Made by a program: the position numbers and the translations under genes. This document shows positions 39,896 to 48,624 of a DNA stretch of 64,000 nt, piece after piece (within the stretch, counting starts at the first letter, position 1; each line of letters starts with the position of its first letter). The notes below the pieces were generated by a model that was given only the letters and a program-made list of their open reading frames with translations, searched no databases and was not told the origin of the DNA. This DNA comes from Microbacterium sp. zg-Y818 (lineage in GTDB: Bacteria; Actinomycetota; Actinomycetes; Actinomycetales; Microbacteriaceae): contig NZ_CP126741.1 of NCBI RefSeq assembly GCF_030246905.1, positions 186,001-250,000 on the forward strand. The letters run 5' to 3'.

Positions 39896-40396
39896 GTGAC
39901 CAGCTTCACCGTCCGTGCCGCCCGTACCTCCGACGTGCGGGGCATCATGGCGATGCTGGAGCCCTATGTGCAGCGGCGGATCCTGCTGGGCAAGGACATC
40001 GTCGTGCTGTTCGAATCGGTGCAGCAGTTCGTGGTCGCCGAGGCGGACGGTGAGCTCGTGGGGTGCGGTGCTCTGCACGTCATGTGGGAGGACCTGGGTG
40101 AGGTGCGCACCCTGATCGTCGTCGACGAGTGGCTGCACCGCGGCGTCGGGCGTGCCATCGTCGACCGCCTCGAAGACGACGCGCGCGCGCTCGGCCTCTC
40201 GCGGCTGTTCTGCCTCACGTTCGAGGTGGACTTCTTCCGCGCCCGCGGGTTCGCGCCGATCGGCGAGCACATCGTCGACCCCGACGTCTACTGGCAGCTG
40301 CTGCGCAGCCCCGATGAGGGGATCGCGGAGTTCCTCGACCTGGCGCACGTCAAGCCGAACACCCTCGGCAACACGCGCATGCTCAAGCAGCTGTAG
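39896..40396 (+). CDS. GNAT acetyltransferase (N-acetylglutamate synthase-like)
   Basis: 166 aa, matching the actinobacterial amino-acid N-acetyltransferase group that initiates arginine synthesis (Rv2747-like). Motif A is VDEWLHRGVGRAIVDRLEDDA; LFCLTFEVDFFRARGF precedes the C-terminal variable segment. GTG 39896 follows TAAGGT (39884-39889) by 6 nt, fitting leaderless initiation. No other arg genes lie nearby. Confidence 0.85.
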   Translation: MTSFTVRAARTSDVRGIMAMLEPYVQRRILLGKDIVVLFESVQQFVVAEADGELVGCGALHVMWEDLGEVRTLIVVDEWLHRGVGRAIVDRLEDDARALGLSRLFCLTFEVDFFRARGFAPIGEHIVDPDVYWQLLRSPDEGIAEFLDLAHVKPNTLGNTRMLKQL

Positions 40397-40445
40397 CGGG
40401 CGCGCCCCCGGGCCGTGGCGGCACCCGCGACGTAGCCTTGTACCC

Positions 40446-41141
40446 ATGTCCGAACCCGTCCGTCGCAGGCATTCGCCCGCCGTCTACCGCCGTCGTCGGC
40501 TGACGGTGCTGCTGGTCGTCATCGTCGTGATCGTCGGGATCGTGCTGCTGGTGTGGCAGCCGTGGAACGCCGGCGCGAGTCAGACCGACCCGAGCTCCGC
40601 CCCGACCCCGTCGGCGTCGCCGTCGCCGTCCGGCACCGTCGCCGGCACCGCCATCGCCACGCCGCTGCCCAGCCCCACGGCGTCGCAGGCCGAACCGGGG
40701 GCCGACGCGCCCGAGGGCGACGCCGCGCCCGCCGTCGCCTGCACGGCCGGCATGGTGGAGGTCAGCGGCATCACCGACAAGGGGTCCTACGCCGCTGGCG
40801 AGAACCCGCAGCTGTCGATCTCGCTCACCAACACCGGCGGTGTCCCCTGCACGATGAACGTGGGGACGACGACACAGACCTTCACGATCAGCAGCGGTGA
40901 CGATGTCTGGTGGCGCTCAACCGACTGCCAGACGGAGCCCAGCGATCAGACGGTCACCGTCGACGCCGGACAGACCGTCACCAGCGTCACCCCGCTCACC
41001 TGGGACCGTACCCGCTCGTCGGTCTCGACGTGCGGCGACGTCGACCGCCAGACCGCTCCGGGCGGCGGGTCGTCGTTTCACCTGAAGGTCTCGATCGGCG
41101 GGGTGGAGTCGTCGGAGAGCCGGCAATTCCAGCTGAACTGA
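40446..41141 (+). CDS. Membrane-anchored protein with C-terminal cysteine-containing domain
   Basis: 231 aa: basic N-terminus, one transmembrane helix (about residues 18-42), a Pro/Ser/Ala-rich linker, and an extracellular domain of about 130 residues with several cysteines (ACTAGM, VPCTMN, STDCQTEP, VSTCGD). The order and Thr/Ser-rich beta-like sequence suggest an Ig-like fold, perhaps of the DUF4232 type, but this is not certain. ATG 40446 follows TAGCCT (40433-40438) by 7 nt. Confidence 0.75.
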   Translation: MSEPVRRRHSPAVYRRRRLTVLLVVIVVIVGIVLLVWQPWNAGASQTDPSSAPTPSASPSPSGTVAGTAIATPLPSPTASQAEPGADAPEGDAAPAVACTAGMVEVSGITDKGSYAAGENPQLSISLTNTGGVPCTMNVGTTTQTFTISSGDDVWWRSTDCQTEPSDQTVTVDAGQTVTSVTPLTWDRTRSSVSTCGDVDRQTAPGGGSSFHLKVSIGGVESSESRQFQLN

Positions 41142-41392
41142 CCGGCGGGTCTCTTCTGAGAGCTTTCTCACCAATGTCCCCCAAAGAGGGGACAGCCCTC
41201 GTCGGGGGACCTGAACTATTCTGGACCCAGCTCCCGCACGTCGTCCCCGCTGTCCCCAGCAGTTGAGTGCAACCCTCCCCAGAGTCGCACCGAGGGAATC
41301 ACGGCGGCGGTGAGCGTTGGGCCCTTTCGAGTCACCCAGTCCCCAATGGGCGGCCCGAGAGGGCCCTTTCCCTTGCTCGGTAGGCTGGGGGA
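41142..41392. other. Structured intergenic region, possible small RNA
   Basis: A 251-nt gene-free stretch with a hairpin TGTCCCC-N6-GGGGACA (41175-41194), a TATTCT box (41217-41222) and a larger inverted repeat GGGCCCTTTCGAG (41319-41331) / CCCGAGAGGGCCC (41354-41366) followed by TTTCCCTT, resembling a terminator. A small RNA between the two is possible. The next gene's start follows its own TAGGCT box, so this is not its 5' leader. Confidence 0.35.
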
Positions 41393-41812
41393 ATGGCCGG
41401 CAAGAAGAAGGCGAAGCGCTCGCCGTCCGAGTTTCGCAACCCGCAGCTGCAGGACGCACTGCAGACGCAGGACATGGCCGCGATCGCGTTCGCGCTGCGC
41501 CACGGGCCGACGGTCGTGCCGCTGATGCGGCCCGGCCAGCGCGACAACCCGCTCGATGTGGGCGAGGTCTGGACCTATCGCGACCCGCGCACCGGCGACG
41601 TCGCGTTGCTGCTGTTCAGCGATGCCGTCCACAAGCCGGCGACCCTGCCCCCCGGGGTGGCGCTGCAGTCGCCGGCCTGGCTACGCGCCTTTCTCAGCGC
41701 CCACGAGGAGGAGATCACCACGGTGTTCTTCGACATCGCCGGGCCGCATCCGCTGCAGGCATCGCCCGCCGATCTCATCGCGGCGTTGGACGCCGCAGCC
41801 CCCGCTGACTGA
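41393..41812 (+). CDS. Small hypothetical protein, weakly SseB-like
   Basis: 139 aa with a Lys-rich N-terminus (MAGKKKAKRS) and a compact alpha/beta body. PLMRPGQ, LLLFSDAVHKPATLP, PGVALQSPAWLRAFL and FDIAGPHPLQASPADLIAAL give an SseB-like impression, but similarity is weak. ATG 41393 follows TAGGCT (41381-41386) by 6 nt. It is convergent with radA, with a 6-nt gap. Confidence 0.65.
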   Translation: MAGKKKAKRSPSEFRNPQLQDALQTQDMAAIAFALRHGPTVVPLMRPGQRDNPLDVGEVWTYRDPRTGDVALLLFSDAVHKPATLPPGVALQSPAWLRAFLSAHEEEITTVFFDIAGPHPLQASPADLIAALDAAAPAD

Positions 41813-41818
41813 GCCGGA

Positions 41819-43183
41819 TCAGAAGTCGGGTTCGTCACCGGGTTCGGGCCGGTGCAGGCGCGGCAGGTCGCGCAACGCATCTCGCAGGGTGCGGCAGCGC
41901 GCGTCGAGCACGGTGCGATAGCCCAGGCGCGCGGCCTCGCCGTGGCGCTGGTCGGACTGGGTCACCGCGCGGATCTCGCCCGCGAGGCTGAGTTCGCCGA
42001 TCGCGGCGACCTTGGCCGGCAGCGCCCGGTCGCGCACGGCGCTTGCCACGGCGAGTGCGATCGCGAGATCGGCCGCCGGCTCGGTGAGCCGCACACCGCC
42101 CACGGTGGAGACGTAGACGTCCTGATCCGACACCGTGATGCCGGCTTTCTTCTCGAGCACCGCGAGGATCATCGCCACCCGGGCGCCGTCGACGCCGCTG
42201 ACGATGCGCCGTGGGTTGGGGGCCCCGGTCTTCATGGTCAGCGCCTGCACCTCGACGGGCAGGGCGCGGCGGCCTTCGAGGGCCACGGTCACACAGGTGC
42301 CGGCCTCACGCGAGCCGTGCCCGAGGAACAGCGCGCTGGGGTCTGCCACCTCGGCGATTCCGGACCCGGTCATGTCGAAGCAGCCCACTTCGTCGGTGGC
42401 GCCGAACCGGTTCTTCAACGCCCGCACGAAGCGCAGCGACGTCTGCCGGTCGCCTTCGAAGTGGCAGACGACGTCGACGAGGTGCTCGAGGATGCGGGGG
42501 CCGGCGATGGACCCGTCCTTGGTGACGTGCCCCACGATGATGACCGGCAGGTCGCGCTCTTTGGCCAGGCGGATGAGGGTGGATGCCACTTCGCGCACCT
42601 GCCCGGGGTGCCCGGCCATGCCGTCGGACAGCGACGATGACACCGTCTGCACAGAGTCGACGATGAGCAGCTGTGGCTTCACCTCGTCGACGTGCCCCAG
42701 AATCGTGGCAAGGTCGGTCTCGCTGGCGAGATACAGCTCGTCGTGCAGCGCTCCGGTGCGCTCGGCGCGCAGGCGCACCTGGCCGAGCGACTCCTCGGCG
42801 CTGACGTACAGCACCCGCCGACCCACCCGCGCGCTCTGCGCGGCGACCTCGGTGAGCAGCGTCGATTTGCCGACGCCCGGCTCGCCGGAGAGCAGGATCG
42901 CCGCCCCGGGAACGAGGCCCCCGCCGAGCACCCGGTCGAACTCGCCGATGCCGCTGGTCGTGCGGGCCGCCTCTTGCGTCTGGACCTGCGTGATGGGCCG
43001 AGCGGCGCGGGCGGCTCCGGGCGCCACCGGTGCGACCGTGCGGACGATGCCGGTCTGCTCCGCCGCTTCGACGACGGTGCCCCACTGCTGGCATTCCCCG
43101 CAGCGGCCGACCCACTTGAGGGTCGTCCAGCCGCACTCGGTGCATCGGTAGGGTGCGGCTGTCGTGGGGCGTCGGGTGGCCAT
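41819..43183 (-). CDS. radA: DNA repair protein RadA
   Basis: 454-aa RecA-related branch-migration helicase. An N-terminal C4 zinc finger (CTECGWTTLKWVGRCGEC), Walker A GEPGVGKST, the RadA motif LKNRFGATDEVG and a C-terminal Lon-protease-like domain (LALAVASAVRDRALPAKVAAIGEL) are all present. ATG 43183 follows TAGCCT (43190-43195, minus) by 6 nt, so the message is probably leaderless. Confidence 0.96.
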   Translation of the reverse strand: MATRRPTTAAPYRCTECGWTTLKWVGRCGECQQWGTVVEAAEQTGIVRTVAPVAPGAARAARPITQVQTQEAARTTSGIGEFDRVLGGGLVPGAAILLSGEPGVGKSTLLTEVAAQSARVGRRVLYVSAEESLGQVRLRAERTGALHDELYLASETDLATILGHVDEVKPQLLIVDSVQTVSSSLSDGMAGHPGQVREVASTLIRLAKERDLPVIIVGHVTKDGSIAGPRILEHLVDVVCHFEGDRQTSLRFVRALKNRFGATDEVGCFDMTGSGIAEVADPSALFLGHGSREAGTCVTVALEGRRALPVEVQALTMKTGAPNPRRIVSGVDGARVAMILAVLEKKAGITVSDQDVYVSTVGGVRLTEPAADLAIALAVASAVRDRALPAKVAAIGELSLAGEIRAVTQSDQRHGEAARLGYRTVLDARCRTLRDALRDLPRLHRPEPGDEPDF

Positions 43184-43253
43184 GCCTTCAGGCTATGCGG
43201 AGCCGCCGACACCTGCGGCATCCACCCCACAAGCGCCGGCTGACCCCCGGCGC

Positions 43254-44207
43254 TCAGCCGCGGAGGTCGTCGGCGACGCGCCGCAGCGCGTCGGCCGAGC
43301 GGCGGAACAGTCCCAGTTCGCTCGGCGAGAAGGGCGTCTCGCGAATCGGCTTGGCGCCCCTCGCGCTGACGATCGACGGCACCGAGAGGGCGACGCCCGA
43401 CACGCCGTGGAAGTCGTCGAGCACGGTGGACACCGGCATGACCGCGTGCTCGTCGTGCAGGATCGCCTCCACCACGCGGGCGCTGGACAGGCCGATCGCG
43501 TAGTTGGTCGCGCCCTTGCCCTGGATCACCTTGTACGCGGCATCCCGCACGTCGACGGCGATCTGGTCGAGCTCGTCGACCGACATGCGGGGGTGGCCCT
43601 CGGTCTCCCACTCGAGGATCGGCACCGTGCCGATATAGGCCTTGGACCACAGCGGGAACTCCGTGTCGCCGTGCTCGCCGACGATGTAGGCGTGCACACT
43701 CGAGGACGACACCCCGGCGCGCTGGCCCAGCTTCCACCGCAGGCGCGAGGTGTCCAGCACCGTGCCCGAGGCGAAGATGCGCTCGGGCGGCAGGCCCGTG
43801 GCCTCCTGCGCCAGCACGGTGAGCACGTCGCAGGGGTTCGTGACGATGACGAAGATCGCTTTGGGCGCCACTTCCAGCAGCTGCGGCATCATCGTCTTCA
43901 GGATGCCGGCGTTGGTGCCGGCCAGCTCGATGCGGGTCTGTCCGGGCTTCTGCTTCGCGCCGGCGGTGATCACCACGACGTGCGACCCCTCGGCGACGGA
44001 GATGTCGTCGCCGCCGGTGATGTCGCTGGAGCCCGTGAACTGGGTGCCGTGGGCGAGGTCGAGGACCTCGGCCTCGACCCGCTCCTTCGCGATGTCGTAC
44101 AGCGCGACGTGGCGCGCCGACCCCCGGATGAGCGCGGCGTAGGCGGTGGAGGAGCCGACGCTGCCGGCGCCGACGACGGTCAGTTTCGAATTCTCGATCG
44201 CGGTCAT
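43254..44207 (-). CDS. ldh: L-lactate dehydrogenase
   Basis: 317-aa NAD-dependent L-LDH. The dinucleotide motif VVGAGSVGSSTAY, the substrate/catalytic loop VITAGAKQKPGQTRIEL (contains the key Arg), IVTNPCDVLTV, and the active-site histidine in VGEHGDTEFPLWS identify LDH rather than MDH. ATG 44207 is chosen; a longer upstream frame has no homology. It complements the lactate permease at 62985, though far away. Confidence 0.95.
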   Translation of the reverse strand: MTAIENSKLTVVGAGSVGSSTAYAALIRGSARHVALYDIAKERVEAEVLDLAHGTQFTGSSDITGGDDISVAEGSHVVVITAGAKQKPGQTRIELAGTNAGILKTMMPQLLEVAPKAIFVIVTNPCDVLTVLAQEATGLPPERIFASGTVLDTSRLRWKLGQRAGVSSSSVHAYIVGEHGDTEFPLWSKAYIGTVPILEWETEGHPRMSVDELDQIAVDVRDAAYKVIQGKGATNYAIGLSSARVVEAILHDEHAVMPVSTVLDDFHGVSGVALSVPSIVSARGAKPIRETPFSPSELGLFRRSADALRRVADDLRG

Positions 44208-44269
44208 GGGGTCAGTCTTGCAGGGGAGGATGCCGCTGACTACCGGGTGACCCGACGGACGTGCCGGCG

Positions 44270-45667
44270 CTAGGGCGTCGGCGTCGCAGCGTCGGCCTCG
44301 GCGGTGGCCGGGCGTGGCGGATTGCGGATGCCGAAGAACGACACGATCCCGCCGGCGGCCATGAGCAGCGCGGTCGCCACCGCCGCCCGATGGAAGCCCT
44401 CGAGGTCGACCGAGCCGCCGACGATCGCGGCCAGCATGGCGATGACGATGAGCCCCGCGACCCGCGAGACGGCGTTGTTCACCGCGGAGGCGATGCCCGA
44501 CCGCGCCGGTTCGATGGCGCCGAGGATCGCCGCCGTCAGCGGCGAGACGGTCACCGCCAGCCCGAATCCGAAAACCAGCATGCTGGGCAGCACTTGCCAC
44601 CAGTAGTCGAACTCCTGCGACACGGTGAGGAGCAGCAGCGACCCGGCGGCCATCAGCAGCGGCCCCGCTGTCATGAACAGGCGGGGACCGAGGCGCCCGG
44701 CCAGCGCCCCCATCGGGGAGCTCAGCAGCACGAGCAGCACCGTCGACGGAATGCTGGCCAGTCCCGCGAGCGTCGCCGACAGTCCGGCGCCCTGCTGCAG
44801 GTACACCCCGACCACGAAGCCGTTGAGGGTCAGTGCGCCGTAGATGAACGCGGTGGCCACGTTGCCGGTCCAGAAATTACGCACCTGGAACAGGCCCAGG
44901 GGCAGGATCGGGTGCCGTGTCGTGCGCTGACGCACGAGGAAGGCGGCGAACAGCGCGATCCCGAGCGCCAGCGGCATCCAGATGGCGGGCGACGCCCACC
45001 CGAGGTTCGGCTGCTCGATGAGGGCGAACACCATGCCGCCGAGGCCCAAGGTGCACAGCACCGCACCGGTCCAGTCGATCGCGGCATCCTCACGGCGTAC
45101 GTCGCGCAGGGTCAGGTGGGGGAGCAGCCACAGGGTCACCGCGATCGGGAGGACGTTGATGACGAAGGCGAGGCGCCACGACAGGTAGTCCACGAACAGG
45201 CCGCCCACGAGCGGCCCGCCGATGGTGGCGGCCGTCGTCAGCGCTGTCCAGGTGCCGATGGCGCGGGCCTGGACCGGCCCGCGCATGTTCGACGTGATGA
45301 GGGCGAGGGAGCTGGGGACGAGAAACGCCCCGGCGGCGCCCTGCACCGCGCGGGCGATGATGAGGGTCACCGGATCCGGTGAGAGGGCGATGGCGACGGA
45401 TGCGACGCCGAACCCGATCAGTCCGATCCGCAGGACGAGGATGCGCCCGAAGGCGTCGCTCACCGAGCCCGCCAGCAGGATCAGCGAACCGAGGGTGATG
45501 AGGTAGGCGTCGACGGTCCACTGCTGTGTGGTGAGGCCGCCGCCGAGGTCCCGGCCGATGGCGGGGAGGGCAACGTTGACGATGCTGCCGTCGAGGAACG
45601 CCACGAACGACGCGAGCACCGCGACGGCCACGACCAGTCGCTGCTGCCGGTCCATGGTCTCGGACAT
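44270..45667 (-). CDS. MFS drug exporter, DHA2 type
   Basis: 465 aa with about 14 transmembrane segments. The signature FLDGSIVNVALPAIGRDL in TM1, a motif A-like AGSVSDAFGR after TM2 and motif C-like GPLVGGLFVDYLSWR place it in the DHA2 multidrug efflux group. ATG 45667 follows TAGCGT (45674-45679, minus) by 6 nt. Confidence 0.92.
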   Translation of the reverse strand: MSETMDRQQRLVVAVAVLASFVAFLDGSIVNVALPAIGRDLGGGLTTQQWTVDAYLITLGSLILLAGSVSDAFGRILVLRIGLIGFGVASVAIALSPDPVTLIIARAVQGAAGAFLVPSSLALITSNMRGPVQARAIGTWTALTTAATIGGPLVGGLFVDYLSWRLAFVINVLPIAVTLWLLPHLTLRDVRREDAAIDWTGAVLCTLGLGGMVFALIEQPNLGWASPAIWMPLALGIALFAAFLVRQRTTRHPILPLGLFQVRNFWTGNVATAFIYGALTLNGFVVGVYLQQGAGLSATLAGLASIPSTVLLVLLSSPMGALAGRLGPRLFMTAGPLLMAAGSLLLLTVSQEFDYWWQVLPSMLVFGFGLAVTVSPLTAAILGAIEPARSGIASAVNNAVSRVAGLIVIAMLAAIVGGSVDLEGFHRAAVATALLMAAGGIVSFFGIRNPPRPATAEADAATPTP

Positions 45668-45717
45668 GCGCCCACGCTAGACCCGCCGGACCCCAGTCGG
45701 CAGCGCACCGGGCACAG

Positions 45718-45758
45718 CGAAGGCGAGGGATGCCGGGGGGTCGCATCCCTCGCCTTCG
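45718..45758 (-). terminator. Terminator downstream of the SDR gene
   Basis: CGAAGGCGAGGGATGC (45718-45733) pairs perfectly with GCATCCCTCGCCTTCG (45743-45758), a 16-bp stem, 10 nt beyond the SDR stop codon. Confidence 0.85.
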
Positions 45759-45767
45759 GTCGGGGGG

Positions 45768-46571
45768 TCAGTGCTGCTGGTCGGCCCAGCTCCAGATGTC
45801 ATCGCCGCGCAGCGATGCATCGGCGCCGCCGTCGTCGTAGATGACCTGGCCCGCGAGGTGGGTGTTCTCGGGGCTCGTGAGCCACATCAGCAGGTAGGCG
45901 ATCGACTCGGGGGGCTGGTGGTAGTTCAGCGGCATGGGGACCGAGGCATCCACCATCGCCGCGCCCTCGGGCGTCTTCAGCAGGTCGGCGGTCATCGGGG
46001 TGATGACGGTGCCGGGGGCGACGGCGTTGAGGGGGATGCCGGCTCCCGCCCAGGCGGGCGTGATCGACTCCCGGCGCACCCAGCGCGACAGGGCGCGCTT
46101 GGACGCCGGGTAGACGAGGTAGCCGATCTGGGGTCCCTGGGCGGCGAGGCCCTCGGCGATCTCGAGCGCGCGCGCCTCGTCACCGGCGAGCGCGGCCTCG
46201 ACCATCTCGGGCGAGTTCGCCTGCAGCGAGGCCATCGACGAGACGACCGCGACGCGGGGGGCGTCGGACTTCGTCAGCGCGGGCAGCAGGGCCTCGAGGA
46301 ACTCGGTGACGCCGAAGAAGTTCACCGAGATGGTCTTGGCGATCGGGGCCGAGATGCCGGCGCAGGCGATGACCGCGTCGACGGTGCCGCCGGCGAGTTC
46401 GACGGCCTTCGCGGCGGCATCGGTGCGCCCTGCGGGCATCGACAGGTCGGCCTCGACGTCGGCGTTGCGCAGGTCGACGCCGATGACGCGCTCGCCGCGG
46501 TCTCGCAGCAGCTGCGCCGTGGTGGCGCCGATGCCGGATGCTGATCCGGTGACGACATAGGTGCGGGGCAT
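45768..46571 (-). CDS. Short-chain dehydrogenase/reductase
   Basis: 267-aa classical SDR. It has the cofactor motif TGSASGIGATTA near residue 8, an acidic residue in VIGVDLRN suggesting NAD(H), the ACAGIS segment, the active-site serine in AVVSSMAS, and YPASK as the catalytic YxxxK. The insertion between serine and tyrosine resembles 3-alpha-hydroxysteroid dehydrogenase-like SDRs. ATG 46571 has GAAGGAGGCAACC upstream. The adjacent MarR regulator, divergent only in function, lies 43 nt upstream on the same strand and may control it. Confidence 0.92.
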   Translation of the reverse strand: MPRTYVVTGSASGIGATTAQLLRDRGERVIGVDLRNADVEADLSMPAGRTDAAAKAVELAGGTVDAVIACAGISAPIAKTISVNFFGVTEFLEALLPALTKSDAPRVAVVSSMASLQANSPEMVEAALAGDEARALEIAEGLAAQGPQIGYLVYPASKRALSRWVRRESITPAWAGAGIPLNAVAPGTVITPMTADLLKTPEGAAMVDASVPMPLNYHQPPESIAYLLMWLTSPENTHLAGQVIYDDGGADASLRGDDIWSWADQQH

Positions 46572-46614
46572 GGTTGCCTCCTTCTTTCCTGGGCCCGGGG
46601 GTCGGGGCCGTGGT

Positions 46615-47118
46615 TCAGGCCGACGGGTCGTCGGACGTGGGTGCAGCGGGTCGATCGGCGTCGGTGCCGATGGCGGCTTCGACGAACCGGGAGGTGAGGG
46701 CGGCGAAGCGGCCGCGCTCCGCGGCATCCCACCCCCGCATCGCCTCGTCGACCATCTCGCGACCACGCTGGACCAGAAGGGCGAACACGCGCTCGCCCTC
46801 CGGGGAGAGCGCGACGATGCTCGCGCGCCCGTCGTCGGGGTCGGGCGATTTCGTCACAAGTCCGGCCGTCTCGAGGCGGGCGAGCTGCTTGCTCATGGTG
46901 GGCCGGGTCAGCCGCAGATCGGCGGCGAGGTCGCCCGCGCGAATCGGACCGACCCGGCCCAGGGTGTAGATGGGACGGATGTCGCCGGCATCGATGGTCA
47001 GTCCCGCTTCACGGGCGACAACGGTCTGCCGCGTGAGCGACGCCCACTGGGCCATCAACTGTGTCAGCGACGTCAGGAGGACCGCCTCCGGAGTGGGGTC
47101 CGCCGTCGTCCCATCCAT
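46615..47118 (-). CDS. MarR-family regulator
   Basis: 167-aa winged-helix regulator. GPIRAGDLAADLRLTRPTMSKQLARLETAGLVTKSPDPDDGRASIVALSPEG contains the full helix-turn-helix and the DxR wing. ATG 47118 follows TAGAGT (47125-47130, minus) by 6 nt, and a palindrome overlaps the -35, so it probably represses itself and the SDR downstream. Confidence 0.92.
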   Translation of the reverse strand: MDGTTADPTPEAVLLTSLTQLMAQWASLTRQTVVAREAGLTIDAGDIRPIYTLGRVGPIRAGDLAADLRLTRPTMSKQLARLETAGLVTKSPDPDDGRASIVALSPEGERVFALLVQRGREMVDEAMRGWDAAERGRFAALTSRFVEAAIGTDADRPAAPTSDDPSA

Positions 47119-47124
47119 GGTCAG

Positions 47125-47154
47125 ACTCTACGCCGAGTGGTTGCCTCAGGCAAC
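47125..47154 (-). promoter_or_regulatory. marR promoter with overlapping palindromic operator
   Basis: Minus-strand -35 TTGCCT and -10 TAGAGT with a 17-nt spacer, 6 nt before the start codon. The palindrome GTTGCCT-C-AGGCAAC (47140-47154) covers the -35, a position that fits repression by the MarR protein. Confidence 0.8.
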
Positions 47155-47224
47155 TAAGAGGAGGCTGTCCTGGCCGGGCTGGCTCGATTGGCGGCGTCGG
47201 CCCGTCTCGCGTACGATTGTCCGC

Positions 47225-47315
47225 GGTGACGTGTCCGAGCGGCCGAAGGTGCAACTCTCGAAAAGTTGTGTAGGGTAACCCCCTACCGTGGGTTCAAATC
47301 CCACCGTCACCGCCA
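47225..47315 (+). tRNA. tRNA-Ser (CGA)
   Basis: Class II tRNA with acceptor GGTGACG/CGTCACC, anticodon arm CAACT-CTCGAAA-AGTTG (anticodon CGA), a long variable arm GTAGGGTAACCCCCTAC, T-arm GTGGGTTCAAATCCCAC, discriminator G and an encoded CCA. tRNA-Ser genes are common integration sites, and an accessory-looking run follows. Confidence 0.97.
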
Positions 47316-47317
47316 CT

Positions 47318-47345
47318 GAAAACCCCTGCTGCGGCGGGGGTTTTC
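47318..47345 (+). terminator. Terminator of tRNA-Ser
   Basis: GAAAACCCC (47318-47326) pairs perfectly with GGGGTTTTC (47337-47345), 3 nt beyond the CCA end. Confidence 0.9.
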
Positions 47346-47432
47346 TCCTTGCTCGGGATGGTCGTTGTGCAGATCTGGTGCAAGCGACGGCCAGGTCGCC
47401 CCCCGGCGTGCACGGGGAGCTCGGCGGCGATG

Positions 47433-47924
47433 TCAGGGCGCCAGGGGCAGTTCGAAGCACAGCGACCTGGGCATCGACGCGACGTACGGCTCGTACACGG
47501 GGATCGGCGTGAACCCCGCGGCCGTGTACAGCGCGATCGATTCGGGTTGCGGCTTGCCGGTCTGCAGGATGACGCGGCGTGCGCCCTCCGCGCGGGCTCG
47601 TTCGATCACGGCGGTCGTAAGGGCCTGACCGACGCCCCGGCGCCGTGCCGCGGCGGGCACGATGAGTCGCTTGAGTTCGACGTCCGCGCCGAGGCGGCGC
47701 AGCATGACGTGCCCGAGCGGCGTGCCGTCCTCATCGAGCGCGAGGAAGGTCGCGATGACGTCGTCGGGGTGCACGCGCAGGGCCTTCCGGCGTGCCGCGG
47801 TAAGTTCGGGGTCCTCGCTGGTCGTCACCGGCCCGTACCGAGCGGTCAGCTCGTCGTCCAGCATCCCGCGCAGCGCGACGGCGCGCGCGTCGTCGACGGG
47901 GACCTTCTCGATGCGCACAGCCAC
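47433..47924 (-). CDS. GNAT-family acetyltransferase
   Basis: 163-aa acetyltransferase. Motif A is RLIVPAAARRRGVGQALTTAVIERA; QTGKPQPESIALYTAAGFTPI is motif B. The sequence resembles the MarR-associated or PhnO-like GNATs that end ...VYEPYVASMPRSLCFE. GTG 47924 has AGGA 7 nt upstream and is preferred over TTG 47939. Substrate unknown. Confidence 0.88.
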   Translation of the reverse strand: MAVRIEKVPVDDARAVALRGMLDDELTARYGPVTTSEDPELTAARRKALRVHPDDVIATFLALDEDGTPLGHVMLRRLGADVELKRLIVPAAARRRGVGQALTTAVIERARAEGARRVILQTGKPQPESIALYTAAGFTPIPVYEPYVASMPRSLCFELPLAP

Positions 47925-48099
47925 TTTCCCATCCTGCAACGCACGCGGCGTCGACGTCGACCGTGACCACGGCGGTGGCGTCCTGTCATTTCCTGGAGGA
48001 TGCCGTCGTTGGCCGCCCTCGTGGAGCTGGGCCGCCCGAAAGCGGGTTCAATAGAGGCTAAGACTGTCGACTGCATCGTGATCGAGGGACGAAACCCGC

Positions 48100-48624
48100 A
48101 TGGCGGCCATAATCATTGTGCTCGGCGCAATCAGTGTCATGACGACGTCACTGTGGTCCAGTATCGGGCCGGAGCATGGGGCTTTCCCCTTTTGCGTTGC
48201 CCTCATGTCGTTCGCATTCCCTATTTTCATAGGCGCCGAACTGGCAAAGAGGATTCCGGCAGGAGCTTTCAGAATCTCAGCCCAAAGCAACCGCTTGTTC
48301 GCCGCTCTTGGTGTGAAGGTTTTCGACCGGATTCTCACATTCATCCGATGGAACGCCCTCGTGCTGAACATGCGAAAGCCTGTCACCAAGCCGTCCGACT
48401 TGCAGCCACTGGCCTTCGACTTGCGATCAGCGGCAGTTGGTCATGGCTGTGGCTTGCTCGTCCACGTCGTCATCGCTGCGATTGTCCTGTCTGCGGGCTA
48501 TATGGAAGCCTCGCTGTGGATTCTTCTTCCATCAGTACCGCTCCATGCATATCCGATCATGCTTCAGCTGGTTAATCTTCGTCGGATAGACGGAATCCAT
48601 GAGGCGCGCGAATCTCGGGCATAA
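48100..48624 (+). CDS. Low-GC membrane protein of unknown function
   Basis: 174 aa with four likely transmembrane segments (about residues 4-22, 28-46, 118-136, 143-160). FRISAQSNRLFAALGVKVFDRILTF and the end PLHAYPIMLQLVNLRRID are reminiscent of small membrane proteins related to CrtO-type acyltransferases, but the match is weak. The GC content of the central lines is about 52-53%, far below the window average near 70%, so recent transfer is likely. Confidence 0.6.
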   Translation: MAAIIIVLGAISVMTTSLWSSIGPEHGAFPFCVALMSFAFPIFIGAELAKRIPAGAFRISAQSNRLFAALGVKVFDRILTFIRWNALVLNMRKPVTKPSDLQPLAFDLRSAAVGHGCGLLVHVVIAAIVLSAGYMEASLWILLPSVPLHAYPIMLQLVNLRRIDGIHEARESRA

